Of a stretch of 48,947 nucleotides of DNA, positions 44,063 through 48,947 are shown one piece after another. The notes below the pieces were generated by a model that searched no databases, was not told the origin of the DNA, and saw only the letters and a list, made by a program, of their open reading frames with translations. The position numbers and the translations under genes were made by a program. Source of the DNA: Candidatus Stahliibacteriota bacterium. GTDB lineage: Bacteria; Hydrothermota; UBA3072. Location: NCBI GenBank assembly GCA_004377355.1, contig SOIB01000127.1, positions 1 through 48,947 on the forward strand. Reading direction: 5' to 3'. Each line of letters begins with the position of its first letter. The first letter of the stretch is position 1.

Positions 44063-45639
44063 TATCCCTCCTTTCTTATTATTGTATGATTCTTGCATTG
44101 TTCATTCTCATCAGGATGGTCTTTATTGAAATGCAATCCTCGTGACTCATTCCTGGATAGAGCTGATCTTGTTATAAGGTATGCTACTGTAATTAATGAG
44201 TGTAATTCTATAATATCCTGAGAAAGATAACTATTTCTATAGAGTTCCTCAATTTCTTCTAAATATAGTTCGAACCTTCTCATAGCTCGGTTGAGCAAGT
44301 AATCCCTTCTCACAATACCTACATAATCCCACATAGTCTGTTTTATCTCTTTCTTTGTGTGAACAGCCAATACACTTTCCTCAATGGTGGTTATCCTTTC
44401 CGTAGAAGGTAATATGTCCTCTACAGGAACACCACCAACCATCCAATCCAATGCTTCCTTTCCTGCCCTTGCTGAAAAGACCAACGCTTCAAGAAGAGAA
44501 TTGCTCGCTAAACGGTTAGCACCATGGACTCCTGTAAAAGCTACTTCTCCTGCCGCCAACAAACCTCTTATATCTGTTCTCCCAAAGAGGTCAGTATAGA
44601 CACCTCCGCACATATAATGTGCTGCAGGAACCACTGGTATAGGTTCCTTTGTTATATCAATTGAATATTTTAAACATTCCCTGTAAATATTGGGGAATTT
44701 ATTCTTTATCTCATTGCTGTCTTTATGAGAAATATCAAGATAGACATAATTATCTCCTCGCTTTTTCAATACGGAATCACAAGCTCTTGCCACAACATCA
44801 CGTGGAGCAAGTTCCATCTTTGGATGAATACCCTCCATAAATCTATTACCATCCATATCATATAACCTTCCACCTTCACCCCGGACAGCTTCTGAGATAA
44901 GAAACTGCCTTTCCTCTGGCTCTGGTGTGTATAATGTGGTTGGATGGAACTGGAAAAACTCCATATCTGCTATTCTACACCCTGCATTATAAGCCATTGC
45001 AACGCCATCTCCAGTGGCAACACCTGGATTCGAAGTATGCTGATAAACCTGTCCTGCCCCACCTGTTGCCAGTAGAGTTAATTTTGAAATCACTTGAATT
45101 ATCTCTCCTGTTGACACATCAAGAGCATATACTCCATAGCAGGAATTATTCGCCATAATTATTTCAAAAGCGAGATGATGTTCAAATATTCGTATATTTG
45201 GATGGCTCTTTATCGCTGAAATAAGTCCCTTTTCAACCGCTCTCCCTGTAAAATCACCCGCATGAACAATCCTTCTGTGGGAATGTCCACCCTCCTTCCA
45301 TAACTCAAGATCAGAAGATTTATCTTCAGTGAATTCTACTCCCCAATTAATAATATCTTTTATTCTTGAGGGCCCTTCTCTCACCATAATATCAACGGCT
45401 TCTTCTTCTGATAACCCTAATCCGGCTCTTACTGTATCTTCCTTATGGCTCTTAAAAGAATCTTCTTTATCAAAGACAGATGCTATACCACCTTGAGCAT
45501 AGTTTGTGTTTGCATCTGTTCTTTCTTTCTTGGTTAGTATAAGGACATTACCCTTATCTATGACACGTAGTGCAAAATTCAAGGCTGCAATTCCACTTCC
45601 TATTAATAGGAAATCTGTTTCTATTCTTTTAATCTCCAA
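44062..45639 (-). CDS. nadB: L-aspartate oxidase NadB
   Basis: 525 residues. FAD-dependent; makes iminoaspartate, the first step of de novo NAD synthesis. FAD motif LLIGSGIAALNFAL near 11; NTNYAQGGIASVF near 45; HAGDFTGRAVE; FFQFHPTTLY near 235; SEAVRGEGGRLYD; PAAHYMCGGVYTD near 348; GEVAFTGVHGANRLASNSLLEALVF near 375. An anaerobe would use fumarate rather than oxygen as acceptor. Start TTG at 45639 with AGGAG 8 nt upstream, inside murA. nadA is not in the window. Confidence 0.95.
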   Translation of the reverse strand: MEIKRIETDFLLIGSGIAALNFALRVIDKGNVLILTKKERTDANTNYAQGGIASVFDKEDSFKSHKEDTVRAGLGLSEEEAVDIMVREGPSRIKDIINWGVEFTEDKSSDLELWKEGGHSHRRIVHAGDFTGRAVEKGLISAIKSHPNIRIFEHHLAFEIIMANNSCYGVYALDVSTGEIIQVISKLTLLATGGAGQVYQHTSNPGVATGDGVAMAYNAGCRIADMEFFQFHPTTLYTPEPEERQFLISEAVRGEGGRLYDMDGNRFMEGIHPKMELAPRDVVARACDSVLKKRGDNYVYLDISHKDSNEIKNKFPNIYRECLKYSIDITKEPIPVVPAAHYMCGGVYTDLFGRTDIRGLLAAGEVAFTGVHGANRLASNSLLEALVFSARAGKEALDWMVGGVPVEDILPSTERITTIEESVLAVHTKKEIKQTMWDYVGIVRRDYLLNRAMRRFELYLEEIEELYRNSYLSQDIIELHSLITVAYLITRSALSRNESRGLHFNKDHPDENEQCKNHTIIRKEG

Positions 45640-46883
45640 ATAGATGCTCCTAAAACAGCTAACCTATCTTCTATTTTTTCATAACCTCTATCTATATGGT
45701 AAATTCTTGAAATCTTTGTCGTTCCCTCTGCAGCAAGTCCAGCAATTAAAAGAGCAGCAGAAGCGCGGAGATCAGAAGCCATAACCTCTGCTCCAGAGAG
45801 ATATGGAACACCTTTGATAATTACATAGTCACCCTCACGTTTGAGATCTGCCCCCATTCTAACAAGTTCAGGGACGTGCATGAAGCGTTCTTCGAAGATT
45901 TTGTCTTTGACTATTGAAACCCCATTTGCCAGGGAGAGTAGACTGGTAAACTGCGCCTGCATATCAGTTGGAAAACCTGGATGTGGAGCTGTTTCTATAT
46001 TTGTTGGCATTATATCACGAACCATTTTAACTCCGATCCAGTCATCCCCTAAAGAAATATCAGCTCCAATTTCCTTTAGCTTATCCAGAACAGTTTTGAT
46101 ATGTCCGGATTCCGCACGTCTAATTATTACATCTCCTTTTGTAATAGCAACCGCTATGGCAAATGTTCCTGATTCGATTCGGTCGGGAATTACCCGGTAT
46201 TTACATCCAGAGAGTTTTCCAATCCCTCTGATTTTAATTTTACTAGACCCTGCACCCTGAATGTTGGCTCCACATTCTTTTAGAAAATTTGCGACATCAA
46301 CAACCTCTGGTTCCATAGCAGCGCCTTCAATAACCGTAACACCATTTGCTCTAACTGATGCCATCATTGTATTAATTGTTGCACCAACCGAAGGACCATT
46401 TTGTCCTTCTAGTGGTATGTTAGAACCATCCAGGCTTTTACCATATGCTTCAATATACCCATGAACAATTGAAATATCTGCTCCCAGTGCTTTAAGCCCT
46501 TTTATATGTAGATCAATTGGTCTCGAACCTATAGCACATCCGCCTGGTAAAGAAACCCTTGCTCTACCTAATCTTGAGAGAAGAGGACCAAGAACATAAT
46601 AACTTGCCCTCATCTGCTTCACCAGTTCATAAGGTGCCTCATATCCAACTGTTCCCCTTGTATCAATATAAGCGGTATCATCTTCTATGGAGATAGAAAC
46701 TCCAAGGGTTTCTAACACCCTCTTCATAGTGAAAATATCTTTTACCCTGGGGATATTTTCTATTATAAATTCATCCTCTGTTAATAATGTAGCAGCAAGA
46801 ATAGGAAGAGTGGAATTCTTAGCACCCTTTATTTCCACTTCTCCCTCTAATCTTTTCTCACCTTCAATTATAAATTTATCCAT
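45621..46883 (-). CDS. murA: UDP-N-acetylglucosamine 1-carboxyvinyltransferase MurA
   Basis: 420 residues. First committed step of peptidoglycan synthesis, transferring enolpyruvate from PEP. GAKNSTLPILAA near 20, LVKQMRASYYVLGPLL, the catalytic loop SLPGGCAIGSRPIDLH with the nucleophilic Cys (fosfomycin target) retained, TAPHPGFPTDMQAQF near 305, and DLRASAALLIAGLAA. It lies in the polX-nadB operon rather than in the dcw cluster; overlaps of 8 and 19 nt with its neighbours. Confidence 0.97.
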   Translation of the reverse strand: MDKFIIEGEKRLEGEVEIKGAKNSTLPILAATLLTEDEFIIENIPRVKDIFTMKRVLETLGVSISIEDDTAYIDTRGTVGYEAPYELVKQMRASYYVLGPLLSRLGRARVSLPGGCAIGSRPIDLHIKGLKALGADISIVHGYIEAYGKSLDGSNIPLEGQNGPSVGATINTMMASVRANGVTVIEGAAMEPEVVDVANFLKECGANIQGAGSSKIKIRGIGKLSGCKYRVIPDRIESGTFAIAVAITKGDVIIRRAESGHIKTVLDKLKEIGADISLGDDWIGVKMVRDIMPTNIETAPHPGFPTDMQAQFTSLLSLANGVSIVKDKIFEERFMHVPELVRMGADLKREGDYVIIKGVPYLSGAEVMASDLRASAALLIAGLAAEGTTKISRIYHIDRGYEKIEDRLAVLGASIWRLKE

Positions 46884-48594
46884 TTCTTTTGATTGCTTTT
46901 AAAAAGTCTTTTAATGTTAGTGTATTTACTATTGCACTGGAAGGCAACCATGCCCTCCTGGCAATACCAATTCCAAGAATCATCCAGTCAAACATTCTCA
47001 GATTATGAGCATCTGTATTAATCATGAGTTTTATTCCCTTTTTATAAGCTTCCCTTGCATTATGTTCATCAAGGTCCAATCTATCATAATATGCATTTAT
47101 TTCTAAAATCTTCCCTTCCTTATTGGCTTTATCCAACACGCTTCCAAGATCAACATCATATCCTTCTCTTTTAGATATCAAACGCCCTGTAGGGTGAGCA
47201 AGTACTGTAAGATATGGATTCTCAAGGGCTTTCTCCATCCTCTGTGTTACCTTCTTTTTAAAGTTAGAATGTATAGCACCAATCACAAAGTCAAGAGACT
47301 TTAAGATATTTTCGTCATAGTCAAGGCTTCCATCTGGTAGAATATCGCATTCTATTCCCTTTAATATCCTGATTTTATCAAATTCTTTATTAAGTTTATC
47401 AATCTCGTCACACTGTTTCTTAAGGTCATTTACTGATAAACCATTTGCATAGCTTGCTGTTTTAGAATGATCAGAGATACCCAAATATGAATATCCAAAT
47501 TCAATAGATTTCTTGACCAATTCTCTAATTGTATTCTCTCCGTCTGAATACCTGGTATGGGTGTGGAGATTTCCTTTTATATCATCATATCCAAGTAGCT
47601 TCGGAAGTTGACCCTCTATAGCTTTTTCAACTTCTCCCCTATCTTCTCTAATCTCAGGTGGTATAAACTGCAAGTTTAAAAATTTATAAATCTCTTCTTC
47701 TGTTTTTCCTGCAACCATGGTATCATTCCTGAAAACGCCATATTCATTGACTTTTAATCCCCTCTTTAAAGCAAGAGAACGGATACGCACGTTATGATCT
47801 TTCGAACCGGTGAAATACATAAGTGCTGCTCCAAAGGATTCTTTGGGAACCACGCGTAGATCCATTTGTATATCCAACCCTTCTACTACTATGGAGGTTT
47901 TTGTCTCACCAGATTCAAGGACCTTTTTCACCTCTGAAAAAGCTGTAAACTTCTTCATCACTTTTCTATTATCATTTGACTCAACAAGTATGTCCAAATC
48001 TCCAACAGTCTCTTTCACTCTTCTATAGGAACCCGCAGGCGCTACCCTTGAAACTGAATCAACTTCTTTTAACTTTTTTACGATTTGGTCAACTGTTGCC
48101 ATAACTTCACCGATCAAGAAACGATGTTCTTTACCCATCCTCTCCTCATATACCTTAATATTCTCTATAATTTTTTTAGCAGATTTATCTCCTAATCCTT
48201 CTAATTTCTGAAAGGAACCATCTTCTATTACCTTTTTCAGGTCATCTAAATTTTCTACTCCTAATTCCTTATGGAGGGCTCCGAGTGTCTTTGAACCAAG
48301 GTCTCTTATGTCAAGAAGGGTGAGGAAGGATTTGGGTATATCTCGTGTAACCTCTTCATATTTAGACATTTTACCGGTTTCTAAATATTCTTTAACCTTC
48401 TTAGCTATACCTTCTCCCACACCGGGTATATTAGTAATTGATTCTTTTTTGCTTATTTCTTCTATATCTTCAGGCAGGTCTTTTATTGCTCGTGCAGCTC
48501 GACTGTATGCTCTTATTTTAAAGAAATTTTCATCTTTTAGGGCTAGTGCTTTAGCGATTTTAGAAAGAATTTCAGCAACCTCGTGGTTCTTCAT
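46876..48594 (-). CDS. polX: Family X DNA polymerase with PHP domain (bacterial PolX)
   Basis: 572 residues. An HhH-containing 8-kDa-like region (residues 1-80, IPGVGEGIAKKVKEYL), fingers (LEGLGDKSAKKI), palm with VGDLDILVE (two metal Asp) and IQMDLRVV (third Asp), then a PHP phosphoesterase domain (about 335-572) starting NLHTHTRYSDG and with DHSKTASY, ECDILPDG, AIHSNF, AHPTGR and NTDAHN. Gap-filling repair polymerase with 3'-5' exonuclease activity. The promoter -10 is 8 nt before its ATG. Confidence 0.95.
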   Translation of the reverse strand: MKNHEVAEILSKIAKALALKDENFFKIRAYSRAARAIKDLPEDIEEISKKESITNIPGVGEGIAKKVKEYLETGKMSKYEEVTRDIPKSFLTLLDIRDLGSKTLGALHKELGVENLDDLKKVIEDGSFQKLEGLGDKSAKKIIENIKVYEERMGKEHRFLIGEVMATVDQIVKKLKEVDSVSRVAPAGSYRRVKETVGDLDILVESNDNRKVMKKFTAFSEVKKVLESGETKTSIVVEGLDIQMDLRVVPKESFGAALMYFTGSKDHNVRIRSLALKRGLKVNEYGVFRNDTMVAGKTEEEIYKFLNLQFIPPEIREDRGEVEKAIEGQLPKLLGYDDIKGNLHTHTRYSDGENTIRELVKKSIEFGYSYLGISDHSKTASYANGLSVNDLKKQCDEIDKLNKEFDKIRILKGIECDILPDGSLDYDENILKSLDFVIGAIHSNFKKKVTQRMEKALENPYLTVLAHPTGRLISKREGYDVDLGSVLDKANKEGKILEINAYYDRLDLDEHNAREAYKKGIKLMINTDAHNLRMFDWMILGIGIARRAWLPSSAIVNTLTLKDFLKAIKRNG

Positions 48595-48602
48595 TCCTTT
48601 TA

Positions 48603-48631
48603 ATTATAGTTTGAAAAATATAAAAAGTCAA
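48603..48631 (-). promoter_or_regulatory. Promoter of the polX-murA-nadB-hpf-hprK operon
   Basis: TTGACT at 48631-48626, a 17-bp spacer, perfect TATAAT at 48608-48603, then 8 nt to the ATG at 48594. An AAAGGA lies in those 8 nt but would hardly be transcribed. Likely leaderless. Confidence 0.75.
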
Positions 48632-48746
48632 CCATAAAGCTCTCTATATTATCTTAAGACCATGATATTGAATTTCAAATTCTTGACTTTTGCTTTCTAA
48701 TCAATTATTATAGTCCTAGAAGAAATAGTAGTAAAGTTAAGAAAGA

Positions 48747-48895
48747 ACCACAATGGCATAGAGAACACAAAGAGAGCATGCAATTTAAGGGGTCGAGGAT
48801 TCAGGATTAAGTGGTAAGAATCAAAGTGAGCTTAAAAAAACTAGGACCCAAAACCTAATACCTATTTTATCTGTGTCTCTGTGGTAAAAAATATG
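48747..48895. repeat. Inverted nonamer words and a shared 14-mer in the last gap
   Basis: ACCACAATG GCATAGAGA ACACAAAGA at 48747-48773 and TCTGTGTCTCTGTGGT near 48870-48885 are imperfectly complementary. CCCAAAACCTAATA (48847-48860) is identical to 29873-29886. The 48632-48906 gap contains no gene. Confidence 0.7.
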
Positions 48896-48906
48896 GAGGT
48901 GTACTT

Positions 48907-48947
48907 ATGCAATATATATTTATAATTTTGGCGTTGACAGTCCAGGA
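48907..48947 (+). CDS. Start of an unidentified gene (cut by window edge)
   Basis: ATG at 48907 preceded by GGAGGTG, encoding MQYIFIILALTVQ before the edge. The hydrophobic start could be a signal peptide or membrane segment. Too short to identify. Confidence 0.55.
   Translation, partial: MQYIFIILALTVQ

Overview
The window is AT-rich bacterial chromosome from an organism with a Gram-negative envelope. Evidence for that is lipobox lipoproteins, a BamD-like protein, a predicted outer-membrane barrel ending in Phe, and a MurE with the meso-DAP signature. The organism looks anaerobic or fermentative: split corrinoid methyl-transfer genes, citrate-lyase-type genes and an ECF-type ATPase pair, with no respiratory genes seen. 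Gene content and style (dense overlapping operons, TTG starts, peculiar intergenic repeats) suit an uncultured candidate phylum of the WOR-3/FCB kind. That placement is inference; there is no rRNA to settle it.

Region 1 (1-16168, all minus strand) is a complete division and cell-wall (dcw) cluster transcribed right to left: mraZ, rsmH, ftsL, ftsI, murE, murF, mraY, murD, ftsW, murG, murC, murB, ftsQ, ftsA, ftsZ, then a small TPR gene and the start of ligA. It has a clear promoter and three 10-bp-spaced MraZ-type operator repeats. Genes overlap heavily; murG starts 80 nt inside ftsW.

Region 2 (16373-21112, minus) has an M48 lipoprotein peptidase and a four-gene corrinoid cluster: MttB-family methyltransferase, B12 reactivation domain, corrinoid protein, homocysteine S-methyltransferase. 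It looks like a methionine synthase broken into parts, with an MttB-type methyl donor enzyme in place of the folate-binding domain.

Region 3 (21551-29722) has ruvX-mltG (plus), an ECF ATPase pair and M23 peptidase (minus), an AT-rich gap with three DnaA-box-like sites, the operon divIVA-pnp-TPR-bamD-nadD, and ssrA (tmRNA).

Region 4 (30166-34571, plus) is an operon for delta-1-pyrroline-5-carboxylate dehydrogenase, a fused CitD-CitE protein that has lost the prosthetic-group serine, and a CitF-like alpha subunit. It is plausibly amino-acid fermentation through a citrate/citramalate-lyase-like reaction.

Region 5 (34850-48594, mostly minus) has a decaying repeat lipoprotein facing a truncated methyltransferase, then pgeF, an outer-membrane protein, nadC-uvrB-yggS, a cloverleaf-like inverted-repeat element, and the operon polX-murA-nadB-hpf-hprK-radical SAM. 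The right edge carries the first codons of another plus-strand gene.

The intergenic gaps are unusual. Nearly all larger ones contain short, degenerate tandem arrays with word lengths of 7, 8 or 9 bp. In one place the word length switches 8 to 9 to 7 without a break. Several first-of-operon genes have a good sigma-70-like promoter whose -10 box lies only 5-12 nt (three times exactly 8) before the start codon and lack a ribosome-binding site, which suggests leaderless mRNAs.
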